Positions 36,188 through 44,983 of a stretch of 59,384 nucleotides of DNA are shown here, in pieces (position 1 is the first letter of the stretch; every line of letters starts with the position of its first letter). The notes below the pieces were generated by a model. It was not told where the DNA came from, searched no databases, and saw only the letters and a list, made by a program, of their open reading frames with translations. A program made the translations under genes and the position numbers. The stretch comes from an uncultured Pseudomonadota bacterium (GTDB taxonomy: Bacteria > Pseudomonadota > Gammaproteobacteria > Steroidobacterales > Steroidobacteraceae), in the NCBI GenBank assembly GCA_903898785.1, contig CAIUGU010000154.1:1-59384 (forward strand), in the 5' to 3' direction.

Positions 36188-38050
36188 CTATTTTGCCGGG
36201 GCCGAGTTCGCGTCGATCCAGCGATTGATCTTGCTGTCGAGCACGTCGAGCGGCATCGACCCGTCCATCAGGATCTGCGCGTGAAATGACTTCACGTCGA
36301 AGCGATCCTTGAGGGCGCGCGCGGCCCGATCCCTGAGTTCGCGGATCCTGCGCTGGCCGATCTTGTAGGCGAGCGCCTGTCCCGGCTCCGCGATGTAGCG
36401 CTCCACTTCCGCGACGATGTCCGCCTCCCCCATGGCGGTATTCTGGCGCATGTACTCGATGGCGCGATCGCGCGACCAGCCCTTGGCATGCATGCCGGTA
36501 TCGACGACGAGCCGCACCGCACGCCACATCTCCGCCGTGAGCGAACCGAAGTACTGGTAGGGATCCGCATACAGGCCGAGATCGCGCCCCAGCGACTCCG
36601 CATAGAGTCCCCAGCCCTCGACGTAGGCCGTATCGCCGCCGAAGCGCCGGAAGCGGGGCAAGTCCGCCACTTCCTGCTGCAGCGAGATCTGGAAGTGGTG
36701 CCCGGGAATGGCCTCGTGCAGGAAAATGCTTTCGATCATGTAGTTCGGACGGGACGAGAGGTCGTAGGTGTTCACGTAGAACACGCCCTGGCGCGCGCCG
36801 TCGGGAGTGCCCGGCATGTAGGAAGCCGTCGCCTCGGATTTCTCGCGGAACGGCTCGACCATCCTCACTTCGAAATCGCCCTTCGGCACGACGTTGAACT
36901 GCGCGGGAAGCATGGCGGCGACCTTGTCCTTCAGCGCGCGGTAGGCATCGACCAGCTGCTCGGGAGACTCGAAGCGGAACCTGGGATCCGTGCGCAGGTA
37001 CTCGAAGAACGCCGGCAGGTCGCCGGTGAAGCCCAGCCTTCCCCTCACCTGCTCCATTTCGCCCTTGATGCGCCTGACTTCGTCGAGACCGATCTGGTGA
37101 ATCTCCTCCGGCGTGAGGGAGGTCGTCGTATGCATGCGCACCTGGTGCGCATACCAGGCCGCTCCGTTCGGCAGGGCGGTGGCCGCGATGGTCTCGCGTG
37201 CGGCCGGGAGGTACTCCTTCGCCATGAAATCGTGCAGCCTCCGATACGCGGGCAGCAGCTCTTCCGCAATGGCCTTCGAGTAGGCATCGGCCAGCCGCTT
37301 GCGGTCGGCGGCCGGGATCGAGTCCGGGAATGTCCTGACGGGTGCAGCGAAGAGGCTGGCAGCAGCATCAGCGACCAGAAAGCTCGCCAGCTGCGGGATG
37401 GATTTCTCGACCAGCACCCTGGGCTGGACGACGCCCTGGTCGATGCCCTTCTTCATGTTGGCGACGGCCTGGTCGGCCCACACGACGAATCCCCGCATCC
37501 GCGCCAGGAAGTTGTCGTAGTCCCGAACGGTTGCGAACGGCTGAATGCCATCGCCCGCACCCATCTGGCCGAAGTAGACCGGGAGGCCGTAGAACTGGTT
37601 GAAGGGCAGCAACTCGTCCGGGAAGCGGAAGCCGGCTACAGCCAGCTCGCGACCGTAGCGAAACTGGTCGTAGGTGAGACGGTGCTGCGCATCGAGCGCG
37701 GCAGGATCGACGACCACCACTCGCGCGAGGGCGTCCTGCTCGAGGGCCAGCAGGTCGGCTAGCCACTGCTCGCTCAACGTGTTCGGCAGGCGATCGTTGA
37801 ACCGCATGTCGCCGTTGGCAGTGGCCACCAGCGGATTCAACTCAAGGTACTTCTCGTAGTAATCCTCCACCAGGGCGTCCAGCGCCTGTGTTGGCGTCTG
37901 CTCCGACTCGGCGCCCTTGGCGATATCGGACGGGGGCGACTGACCGCAGGCTGCCACCCCCAACGCGGCTGCGACGAGCAATGCCTTCGCGCCACTGCGT
38001 GCAAGTGAAGCGAAACGGAATCGGCTCGCGGCTGTGCGTGTCATTTGCAT
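36188..38050 (-). CDS. DUF885 lipoprotein, putative metallopeptidase (copy 2)
   Basis: A 620-residue protein of the DUF885 family, which belongs to the zincin-like peptidase group. The signal peptide ends in a lipobox VAAC. The mature chain is mostly helical. The conserved zinc-site region is FLHEAIPGHHFQ, and downstream YVEGWGLYAESLG supplies the second glutamate expected of such sites. Its stop is close to the neighbouring GGDEF gene. It lies six bases downstream of a paralogue of the same length, so they form an operon from tandem duplication. Substrate unknown; a periplasmic or surface peptidase is plausible. Confidence 0.85.
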   Translation of the reverse strand: MQMTRTAASRFRFASLARSGAKALLVAAALGVAACGQSPPSDIAKGAESEQTPTQALDALVEDYYEKYLELNPLVATANGDMRFNDRLPNTLSEQWLADLLALEQDALARVVVVDPAALDAQHRLTYDQFRYGRELAVAGFRFPDELLPFNQFYGLPVYFGQMGAGDGIQPFATVRDYDNFLARMRGFVVWADQAVANMKKGIDQGVVQPRVLVEKSIPQLASFLVADAAASLFAAPVRTFPDSIPAADRKRLADAYSKAIAEELLPAYRRLHDFMAKEYLPAARETIAATALPNGAAWYAHQVRMHTTTSLTPEEIHQIGLDEVRRIKGEMEQVRGRLGFTGDLPAFFEYLRTDPRFRFESPEQLVDAYRALKDKVAAMLPAQFNVVPKGDFEVRMVEPFREKSEATASYMPGTPDGARQGVFYVNTYDLSSRPNYMIESIFLHEAIPGHHFQISLQQEVADLPRFRRFGGDTAYVEGWGLYAESLGRDLGLYADPYQYFGSLTAEMWRAVRLVVDTGMHAKGWSRDRAIEYMRQNTAMGEADIVAEVERYIAEPGQALAYKIGQRRIRELRDRAARALKDRFDVKSFHAQILMDGSMPLDVLDSKINRWIDANSAPAK

Positions 38051-38056
38051 CGGTCT

Positions 38057-39871
38057 TTACGGTTTGCTTTGCCTGTCCGCGGCGGCCAGCCAGCGATCCA
38101 TCTTCGCCTCGAGCACGTCGATGGGCAGGGCGCCGTCCTTCAGGATCTCATTGTGGAACACGCGGACATCGAATCGGTCGCCGAGCGCGCCTTCCGCCCT
38201 GGTGCGCAGCGAGCGGATCCGGATCTCGCCGATCTTGTATCCCAACGCCTGGCCGGGATTCGCAATATATCGATCGACCTCGGCACGTACATCCGAATCG
38301 GCGAGCGACGAGTTGTCCTTCATGTAGCGAATGGCCTGGTCGCGGGTCCAGTTCCGGCTGTGCAGGCCCGTGTCGACCACCAGCCGCATGGCCCGCAGCA
38401 TTTCATCGCTGAGTCGCCCGTAGTACTGATAGGGATCGGCAAACAGGCCGAGCTCGGGACCGAGCGATTCTGCATACAGCGCCCAGCCCTCGACATACGC
38501 CACGTAGTCGCCGCCGAAACGCCGGAAACGCGGCAACGAGGCCAGCCCGAGCTGCATCGACTGCTGGAAGTGGTGGCCGGGAGAGGCCTCGTGCAGCGAC
38601 AGCGTCTCCATGCCGAACTTCGGCTGTGCTCGCAGGTTGAAGGTGTTGATGTAGAAGATACCGGGGCGGGACCCGTCAGGCGATGGCGGCTGGTAGGAGG
38701 CGCCCGCTGCGCCCTCGGCGCGGAAGGCTTCCACCTCGCGAACCTCGTAGTCGAGCGCAGGCGCGCTGGAGAAGAGCCGCGGCAGCAGCGCATCGATCTT
38801 CGTCTTGAGTTCCCGATACCCGGCCAGCAAGGCGGCAGGACGCTGGTAGTAGAAGCCCGGCTCGGATTCGAGGTGCCGGAAGAAGGCCGGGAGATCCCCC
38901 TTGAATCCCACCTGGTCCTTCACCTTTTCCATTTCCGCGCGAATGCGCGCGACTTCCTTGAGTCCGATCTCGTGGATCTCGTCTGGGGCGAGGCTGGTCG
39001 TCGTCATGACTTCGGTGAGGAACCGGTACCATGACGCACCGTCCGGCAACGCACTCCACGCCACGCTGTCCCGGGTCGCGGGCAAGTAGTCCCTGCGAAT
39101 GAAATCGGACAGGCGTCCATAGGCGGGCAGTACCGTCGCGTCGATCGTGCGCCGATATTCCGCCGTCAGTCGTTCCTTGTCGGCGTCGGCAATGCCTGGC
39201 GGCAGGTGCGCAACCGGCTGGTAAAAGAGGCTGTCTTCCACGGTCACGCCACCGAGTTCGTCCAGCTGCTTCAGCGCCGCTTCCATCACGATGCGCGGCT
39301 GCACGACCTGCCGGGCCATCCCCTCCCGCATGTTCAGGATGGCCTGGTCCACCCAGACCGAGAAGTCCCGCATCCTGCCGAGGAAGTTCTCGTAATCCGC
39401 GACAGTCGAAAACGGTTGTGCGCTGGTGCCGGATCCCAACTGCGCGAACATCGAGGGCAGCGAATACAGCTGGTCGATCGGCAGCAGCCGACCGGGAAAC
39501 GACAACCACTTCAGCGCCGTGGTGCGTTCGCGCACGAAAATATCGTAGGTGAGACGGTCCTGCTCGCCGAGGGCGTCGACGGGGATCTCCCCTGCTTGTG
39601 CGAGGAAGCGCTGCTCCAGCTCGCGACGGCGCGCGATGTGCTCGGGAGAGAGGTCGTTCGCCAGGCGATCGTTGTACCGGGGATCGCCGATGAAGGTGGC
39701 GAACAGCGGATCGAGCGGCAGCAGTTCGTCGAAGTACTGTTCGACCAGCACCTCCAGCTCCTTGCCGACGTTCCGCACCTCGGGTGCTTGCGGCTGCGAG
39801 CAACCGCCGATCGCGAGCGACGCCGCACACGTCACGGCGCGCCACCAGCGTTGTCGGATAGGCGGGAACAT
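38057..39871 (-). CDS. DUF885 lipoprotein, putative metallopeptidase (copy 1)
   Basis: A 604-residue DUF885 protein with a lipobox IGGC followed by Ser, indicating an outer-membrane lipoprotein. The metal-site motif reads LHEASPGHHFQ and the second part YVEGWALYAESLG; both align with the downstream copy. Regions such as TTTSL-PEEIH are also shared. The first of the two genes, it probably carries the promoter of the pair. Divergence at many positions indicates an old duplication. Confidence 0.85.
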   Translation of the reverse strand: MFPPIRQRWWRAVTCAASLAIGGCSQPQAPEVRNVGKELEVLVEQYFDELLPLDPLFATFIGDPRYNDRLANDLSPEHIARRRELEQRFLAQAGEIPVDALGEQDRLTYDIFVRERTTALKWLSFPGRLLPIDQLYSLPSMFAQLGSGTSAQPFSTVADYENFLGRMRDFSVWVDQAILNMREGMARQVVQPRIVMEAALKQLDELGGVTVEDSLFYQPVAHLPPGIADADKERLTAEYRRTIDATVLPAYGRLSDFIRRDYLPATRDSVAWSALPDGASWYRFLTEVMTTTSLAPDEIHEIGLKEVARIRAEMEKVKDQVGFKGDLPAFFRHLESEPGFYYQRPAALLAGYRELKTKIDALLPRLFSSAPALDYEVREVEAFRAEGAAGASYQPPSPDGSRPGIFYINTFNLRAQPKFGMETLSLHEASPGHHFQQSMQLGLASLPRFRRFGGDYVAYVEGWALYAESLGPELGLFADPYQYYGRLSDEMLRAMRLVVDTGLHSRNWTRDQAIRYMKDNSSLADSDVRAEVDRYIANPGQALGYKIGEIRIRSLRTRAEGALGDRFDVRVFHNEILKDGALPIDVLEAKMDRWLAAADRQSKP

Positions 39872-40021
39872 GGACTCTCCAGTGGCGGCAACCGCCGCCC
39901 CGCAACATAGCGGAAAGAGTCCGGCAATTCATCCGCCGCCGGCCCCGTCCCTGCCGCCGGCGATCCTGGGCGACGGCTTGCTGGTAAGCTTGAGCCGACG
40001 CTATCAACTGGGGGTCTTCTC

Positions 40022-41305
40022 ATGCTGACCGGCACTGCCAGACGCGTGGCCATCGTGGGTGGCGTACGCATTCCCTTCGCCCGGGCCATGGGGGCATACG
40101 CAGACTGCAGCAACCAGGACATGCTCACCGCTGCCCTCAGGGGCGTGGTGGACAAGTTCGGCCTGGGTGGCCAGGTGCTCGGCGATGTAGGTGCCGGCGC
40201 CGTGATGAAGCATTCGCGGGACTTCAATCTCGTGCGCGAGAGCGTACTCGGCAGCGGCCTCGCCCCCGAGACCCCGGGATTCGACTTGCAGCGCGCGTGC
40301 GGGACGAGCCTCGAGACCGCCATCCTCATCGGACTCAAGATCGCGCATGGCCAGATCGACTCCGGCATCGCAGCCGGCGTCGACTCCTCGAGCGATGTGC
40401 CGATCGTCTACCCTCGCTCGTACCAGCAGCTTCTGTTGCGGAGCGCCCGCGGCCGTACGTTCATGGAACGCCTGGCTCCCTGGGCCGGATTGCGGCCGAA
40501 GCACTTCAAGCCGCAGTTGCCGGGCGTGGTCGAACCTCGTACCGGCCTGTCGATGGGCCAGAGCTGCGAGATCATGGCGAAGACCTGGTCCATCAGTCGC
40601 GCGGACCAGGACCAGCTCGCCTTCGAAAGCCACAGGAAGGCTGCAGCCGCTTACGAGGCCGGCTTCTACAAGGACCTGCTTGTCGAGTTCCGCGGGCTGA
40701 AGGCGGACAACAACGTCCGCAAGGACACGACGCCGGAGAAGCTCGCCAAGCTCAAGCCTGTCTTCGATTCAAGTGGCGCTGGCACGCTGACAGCAGGCAA
40801 CTCGACGCCATTGACCGACGGTGCGGCGGCTGTGTTGCTGGCGTCGGAAGAATGGGCCCGGGCCCGCGGCCTGCCCGTCCTCGCGTACCTGACCTACGGC
40901 AAGGTTGCCGCCGTCGATTTCGTCGACAAGAAGGAAGGCCTGCTGATGGCACCCGCTTATGCCGTCCCGCGAATGCTCGCAGACGCCGGCCTGACGCTGC
41001 AGGAGTTCGACTTCTACGAGATCCACGAGGCGTTTGCCGCGCAGGTGCTGTGCACGCTGAAGGCATGGGAGACACCGGAGTACTGCAGGGAGCGCCTGGG
41101 ACTGCCGGGGCCGCTCGGCTCGATCGACCGCGCCAAACTCAATGTCGTGGGCAGCAGCCTTGCCGTCGGTCATCCGTTCGCGGCAACGGGGGCACGCATC
41201 GTGTCCACGCTGGCGAAGCTGCTCGCCGAGCGGGGCGGCAGGCGCGGCCTGATTTCCGTCTGCACGGCGGGCGGCATGGGCGTCACCGCCATTCTCGAGC
41301 GCTAG
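40022..41305 (+). CDS. Thiolase (acetyl-CoA C-acetyltransferase / FadI-like)
   Basis: A 427-residue thiolase. The acyl-accepting Cys lies in DLQRACGTSLET, the conserved HEAFAAQ supplies the His of the active site, SLAVGHPFAATGAR holds the second His, and the C-terminal Cys is in CTAGGMGV. The enzyme either cleaves 3-oxoacyl-CoA in beta-oxidation or condenses acetyl-CoA, for example for PHA. The sequence style favours the long FadI-like group, but no fadJ partner is adjacent, so no symbol is given. It diverges from the DUF885 pair. Confidence 0.92.
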   Translation: MLTGTARRVAIVGGVRIPFARAMGAYADCSNQDMLTAALRGVVDKFGLGGQVLGDVGAGAVMKHSRDFNLVRESVLGSGLAPETPGFDLQRACGTSLETAILIGLKIAHGQIDSGIAAGVDSSSDVPIVYPRSYQQLLLRSARGRTFMERLAPWAGLRPKHFKPQLPGVVEPRTGLSMGQSCEIMAKTWSISRADQDQLAFESHRKAAAAYEAGFYKDLLVEFRGLKADNNVRKDTTPEKLAKLKPVFDSSGAGTLTAGNSTPLTDGAAAVLLASEEWARARGLPVLAYLTYGKVAAVDFVDKKEGLLMAPAYAVPRMLADAGLTLQEFDFYEIHEAFAAQVLCTLKAWETPEYCRERLGLPGPLGSIDRAKLNVVGSSLAVGHPFAATGARIVSTLAKLLAERGGRRGLISVCTAGGMGVTAILER

Positions 41306-41333
41306 ACCACGCGAGGATCGCGGCGCGGGCTGT

Positions 41334-41804
41334 TCAGATGGGCTCGCTGAACGATCCGTGGGCGCAGCTGCGCAACATGTCCATGTAGTCGCGGGCCCTC
41401 ATGTGCACGAGGTGCTCATGGTCGCCCGCCTCGAAGTACAGGTCGTCGAGGTACATGACGCTGTCGTCCCAGATGGTCTCGACACCGTAGGCCGGGCCGA
41501 GCGCCGGCACGGCACCGGGATCGCAGTCACGGAACACCATCGTGACCTCGTGCTCGGTGGCCATCCCGATGTCCCGGTCCAGGTTGCGTCGCAGCTCCCC
41601 GAGGCGCAGGTGTCTTGCAGCCGGCAATACCGCAAGCAGGTATTGCCCGTCCACTTCAAGCAGGACTCCCTTCACAAGCTGCCTTGGGGGAATAGCTGCC
41701 GCGCGGGCCGCGCGCAGGCTGGTGCAGGCTTTGGCGTGGGCGATCACTTCATAGGGCAAGTGATGCATCCCGAGGTAGCGTTCGACGGTCGTTGCGGTGG
41801 CCAT
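41334..41804 (-). CDS. YbaK/EbsC-type aminoacyl-tRNA deacylase
   Basis: A 155-residue single-domain YbaK protein. Start ATG 41804 has GGAGG five bases upstream. The conserved lysine expected for catalysis lies in PRQLVKGVLLEVDG; the rest has the mixed alpha/beta pattern with AVLPAARHLRLGELRR. Family members hydrolyse mischarged tRNAs such as Ala- or Cys-tRNA(Pro). The exact specificity cannot be read. It stands alone, convergent with the thiolase. Confidence 0.85.
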   Translation of the reverse strand: MATATTVERYLGMHHLPYEVIAHAKACTSLRAARAAAIPPRQLVKGVLLEVDGQYLLAVLPAARHLRLGELRRNLDRDIGMATEHEVTMVFRDCDPGAVPALGPAYGVETIWDDSVMYLDDLYFEAGDHEHLVHMRARDYMDMLRSCAHGSFSEPI

Positions 41805-41960
41805 GGCAACCTCCAGACGTCGTGCATTGGAAGCCGACCTTACTCTCCCGGGCGCCGTTTGCAATCCTGGAATCCGGTTGCGCCAGATACGCCAGAAAGC
41901 GCACGGTATGGCCTATCATGACGACCCTGCCCGGCCCTGCCGGATCGAATTGAACTCCCC

Positions 41961-42239
41961 ATGAACCTCCGCGAACAAGTCGAGCAACTCCTGCCCAACT
42001 GGGAAAGCTGGTATCCGACGCTGTTCGATGCCGCTTGCGACCTGGGCCTGCTGCGCGCCCGCGTGTGCTCGCTGTCGTCCCTGCTTCTGTCCAATCGCCA
42101 CGCCAGTATCCAGGGTGAAGCGTTGCAGGCTTTCAGGGAGCAATGGTCGGTGGAACAGGATCCCGAAATTGACGGACGGCCGGAACGAATTGGGGCGGGT
42201 GCGGAATCGCGCACGTCCGGGAGTGATGACGGTGAGTAA
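41961..42239 (+). CDS. Small hypothetical protein
   Basis: A 92-residue frame beginning MNLREQVEQLLPNWESWYP, with a helical N-terminal 70 residues and a Gly/Ser/Glu-rich tail. No family is recognised and no clear ribosome site precedes the ATG. It ends 12 bases before the GNAT gene, and the spacing suggests co-translation. The opposite-strand frame here has no better claim. Confidence 0.45.
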   Translation: MNLREQVEQLLPNWESWYPTLFDAACDLGLLRARVCSLSSLLLSNRHASIQGEALQAFREQWSVEQDPEIDGRPERIGAGAESRTSGSDDGE

Positions 42240-42251
42240 AGTCCGGCCTCA

Positions 42252-42719
42252 ATGAAAACCACCGTCACACTGGGCCCCGCAAGGATGGGGGAGGCGGCCC
42301 GGATTGCAGGGATGTCGCGAACGCTCATCGAACCCGGGCTGCCATGGTCGTGGACACCCCGCCGCGTGGCCGCACACATGCGCCAGCGCGACAACATGGT
42401 CGTCACAGCCCGAACGGAGAAAGATCTGGTCGGGTTTGCCATGGCCCACTTCGGGGACGACAGCGTGCACGTGACGCTGCTTGCCGTCGCCGAAAGCGCG
42501 CAGCGGCACGGAGTCGGCAGGCAACTCATTGGCTGGATTGAGGAATCTGCCGTGACGGCAGGGGTCTTCACCGTCGAACTGGAACTGCGGGCCGGCAACA
42601 TGGGCGCCAAGCAGTTCTATACTGCCCTCGGCTACCGGGAAACCCTGCGGGTACCCCGCTATTACAGCGGACTCGAAGACGCGATCCGCATGGCCCGCAA
42701 CCTGCGGGTCGGCGGCTGA
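42252..42719 (+). CDS. GNAT-family N-acetyltransferase
   Basis: A 155-residue acetyl-CoA-dependent transferase. The acetyl-CoA pyrophosphate loop is QRHGVGRQLI (Q/R-x-x-G-x-G/A pattern) after the strand VHVTLLAV, followed by the late motif NMGAKQFYTALGYRE typical of RimI-like members. The substrate is unknown. It could share a transcript with the small gene ahead of it. Confidence 0.85.
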   Translation: MKTTVTLGPARMGEAARIAGMSRTLIEPGLPWSWTPRRVAAHMRQRDNMVVTARTEKDLVGFAMAHFGDDSVHVTLLAVAESAQRHGVGRQLIGWIEESAVTAGVFTVELELRAGNMGAKQFYTALGYRETLRVPRYYSGLEDAIRMARNLRVGG

Positions 42720-42908
42720 ATAATCAAAGAGGGCATCCTTGCCCAGTCGCGCGCCTCATCCATAAAGATCCCTGTGGAGACCCCCTTTCCACTCACGCGC
42801 GAATCCTGACTCCATAAAGCGACAACTGCGTCGCAATTCCCTCATTTTGGTTTCACAACCTGATCCGACCGGCCCAGAGTTGTCCCGTCCGGTGGCTACG
42901 GACCGCAA

Positions 42909-42924
42909 CGTGATCCAGGTCACA
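42909..42924. promoter_or_regulatory. CRP/Clp-like palindrome
   Basis: cGTGATCCAGGTCACa contains GTGA-N6-TCAC, the exact core of CRP-family operators. It is centred about 140 bases upstream of the predicted sigma-54 start site. Confidence 0.45.
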
Positions 42925-43032
42925 CTGATCCATTTGTACAGTTGTCGACTCCCTTTACAAGTGGTGGCCAGGTTCCGCTGCTCATCAGTTTCGTGTCTTA
43001 TAGGACTATGTTTTTTATAAGCTTTACTTCCA

Positions 43033-43048
43033 TGGCACACGCTTTGCA
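43033..43048 (+). promoter_or_regulatory. Sigma-54 (-24/-12) promoter of the PEP-CTERM gene
   Basis: TGGCACACGCTTTGCA matches the consensus TGGCACGNNNNTTGCA at all but one specified base, with GG and GC at the exact spacing. The start site would lie near 43059, leaving a leader of about 45 bases before GTG 43104. PEP-CTERM genes are known to be controlled by RpoN with the PrsK/PrsR system in several proteobacteria. Confidence 0.8.
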
Positions 43049-43103
43049 GATCTCTCAAGCATGCCAGACAGGCTGGCCCCGCAAGACTCCGAGGAAGCCC
43101 ATC

Positions 43104-43712
43104 GTGAAGACTGATGTTCTGAGAAAGTTTGTTACCGCCGGTGCCTTGATGATGGGCATGGTCGCGTCGACTGGGGCGCACGCCGTCCCGTTCACGTGGA
43201 CGGATACCGTTGCACAGCGCGCGTACGTCGGGTCTGGTACGACACGCACATATACCCACGACATCGTCGATTCGGGCTTCAATCCAGGGGTCGATGCGGC
43301 CAGCAATTTCGACCTGTGGATCGACCTCTATGACGACCTGGACCTCACGAGGGAGACGGCCAGGATCTCCCTCAATAACGTGGCGGTGGGCACCTCAAGC
43401 TCCACCTTCTTCAACCTGTACCTGCCAGACTTCAGCTCAACCGGTTCGATCGTTGCGAGCGCCCTTGCCCAGTTGAACCAGTTCGGCCTGTTAACCGTAT
43501 CGGTCAGCTCCGTAGCTGGGGATTTCTTTGTCGGCAGATCGGTCCTGGCGGTACACGGTGATGAAAGGTCCGGCGCAGTGGCGGGGGCCGAACCCACATC
43601 CGTTCCCGAGCCCGGCAGCCTCGGGCTGCTGACGATCGGACTGGCCGGCATGGCCTATGCAGCACGCCGCCGGAAGAGCAACGGTGTTCAGGGTCTCCAG
43701 TCCTCAGTCTGA
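43104..43712 (+). CDS. PEP-CTERM sorted exported protein
   Basis: A 202-residue protein. GTG 43104 is chosen because GAGGAAG is seven bases upstream, a sigma-54 promoter lies in front, and a signal peptide (MKTDVLRKF..., ending GAHA) follows at once. The mature part is beta-rich with repeated D/T/S positions and no recognised enzyme motif. The C-terminus reads VPEPGSLGLLTIGL, then a hydrophobic end and ARRRK: the PEP-CTERM signal processed by exosortase. Such proteins are exported and tied to exopolysaccharide or floc formation. It forms a single-gene unit closed by a strong terminator. Confidence 0.88.
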   Translation: MKTDVLRKFVTAGALMMGMVASTGAHAVPFTWTDTVAQRAYVGSGTTRTYTHDIVDSGFNPGVDAASNFDLWIDLYDDLDLTRETARISLNNVAVGTSSSTFFNLYLPDFSSTGSIVASALAQLNQFGLLTVSVSSVAGDFFVGRSVLAVHGDERSGAVAGAEPTSVPEPGSLGLLTIGLAGMAYAARRRKSNGVQGLQSSV

Positions 43713-43735
43713 TCTCACAACCCGTTCGCAGCTCC

Positions 43736-43769
43736 AAAAGAAACCCCGCCTAGTGCGGGGTTTCTTTTT
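43736..43769 (+). terminator. Strong rho-independent terminator after the PEP-CTERM gene
   Basis: The stem AAACCCCGC/GCGGGGTTT with loop CTAGT is flanked by A-rich sequence upstream and TCTTTTT downstream. The flanking A-run would also allow termination from the other strand. Confidence 0.92.
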
Positions 43770-43836
43770 CCCGCTCTGTGTTCACCGATCTTTAGGGTAT
43801 CGTGCCGGGATTCACGGCACCCCTCGAAGACGAGTC

Positions 43837-44961
43837 ATGCAGCAGTATCTGGGAACAACTCCTCCGGGACCGGGCGGCTTCCAGCACGACACACGCGGCC
43901 GTCTGGGGGTCCTTGTCGTCAATCTCGGCACGCCTGGCTCTCCTACTCCCAAGGACGTCCGCAAATTCCTGGCGGAATTCCTGTGGGATCCGCGGGTCAT
44001 CGAAATGTCGCGGCCGCTGTGGTGGCTGATCCTCCACGGCGTGATCCTCCGGATCCGCCCCCGGCGCAGCGCGCATGCCTACGCGCAGGTCTGGACTCCG
44101 GGCGGCTCGCCGTTGATGGTCTATTCCCGGGAACTCGCCGACGCGCTGGCGGGCCAGCTCGCTCGCGAATTCGGTGACGATGTGCCGGTGGCGCTCGGCA
44201 TGACGTACGGCAACCCGTCGATCGAGAGCGCGCTGGCTGCGTTGCAGGCCGCCAACGTCAGGCGGTTGCTCGTACTGCCGCTGTATCCGCAGTACTCGGG
44301 CAGCACCAGCGGATCGGTGTTCGACCTCGTCAGCAAGGCCTTGTCGCGCTGGCGCTGGGTGCCGGAGGTCCGCTTCATCGGCCAGTACCATGATGAGCGC
44401 CCGTATATCGATGCGGTTGCTGCAAGTATCCTTGAGCACTGGCGCAGCCACGGCTCCAAACACCTTGTCTTCTCGTTCCATGGGCTGCCCGAGCGGTATC
44501 TGCTCTCTGGTGACCCCTATTTCTGCCAGTGCCACAAGACAGCACGGCTCGTGGCTGCCAGCCTCGGCCTGCAGAAGGGGGAATGGACCGTCAGTTTCCA
44601 GTCACGCGTCGGACGCGAAGCCTGGCTCAAACCTTATACCGATGTCGTGTTGGCAGAGTACGCGGCGGGCGCGCACAAACGCGTCACCGTTGTCTGCCCC
44701 GGCTTCGCGACGGACTGCCTCGAGACCCTCGAAGAAATCGTGTTGCGCAATCGCGCCGACTTCCTGACCCGGGGGGGCGAAGCGTTCGACTACGTGCCGG
44801 CGCTCAACGCGTCTCCGGCGCACGTCGGCACGCTGACGCAGTTGCTCGTGCGGCATGCGCAAGGCTGGCCTGAAACCAGCGCGAATCGCGACCTCGCGGA
44901 ACTGGCCAGGATGGAAGGCCTGACTGCCGAACGCGCCCGCGCGCTCGGCGCCTTGGGATAG
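43837..44961 (+). CDS. hemH: Ferrochelatase
   Basis: Inserts Fe(II) into protoporphyrin IX, the last step of heme synthesis. The 374-residue protein has the family start LGVLVVNLGTPGSPTP, the metal-binding His in VFSFHGLPERY, and the conserved TVSFQSRVGREAWLKPYT. It starts at ATG 43837, after the terminator of the previous gene. Heme supply fits the cytochrome-rich respiration seen in the window, but the genes are not linked. Confidence 0.96.
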   Translation: MQQYLGTTPPGPGGFQHDTRGRLGVLVVNLGTPGSPTPKDVRKFLAEFLWDPRVIEMSRPLWWLILHGVILRIRPRRSAHAYAQVWTPGGSPLMVYSRELADALAGQLAREFGDDVPVALGMTYGNPSIESALAALQAANVRRLLVLPLYPQYSGSTSGSVFDLVSKALSRWRWVPEVRFIGQYHDERPYIDAVAASILEHWRSHGSKHLVFSFHGLPERYLLSGDPYFCQCHKTARLVAASLGLQKGEWTVSFQSRVGREAWLKPYTDVVLAEYAAGAHKRVTVVCPGFATDCLETLEEIVLRNRADFLTRGGEAFDYVPALNASPAHVGTLTQLLVRHAQGWPETSANRDLAELARMEGLTAERARALGALG

Positions 44962-44983
44962 CGCTCGAGCAGCACCGTCGCCC

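Larger units (their letters stand above)
42720..43103 (+). promoter_or_regulatory. Control region of the PEP-CTERM gene
   Basis: A 384-base gene-free region more AT-rich than its surroundings in its second half. In order: a CRP-like palindrome at 42909-42924, an inverted repeat CTTATA-N13-TATAAG at 42997-43021, a sigma-54 promoter at 43033-43048, and the ribosome site GAGGAAG at 43091-43097. An open frame runs through it from 42942, but the promoter inside argues for translation starting at GTG 43104. Confidence 0.7.
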
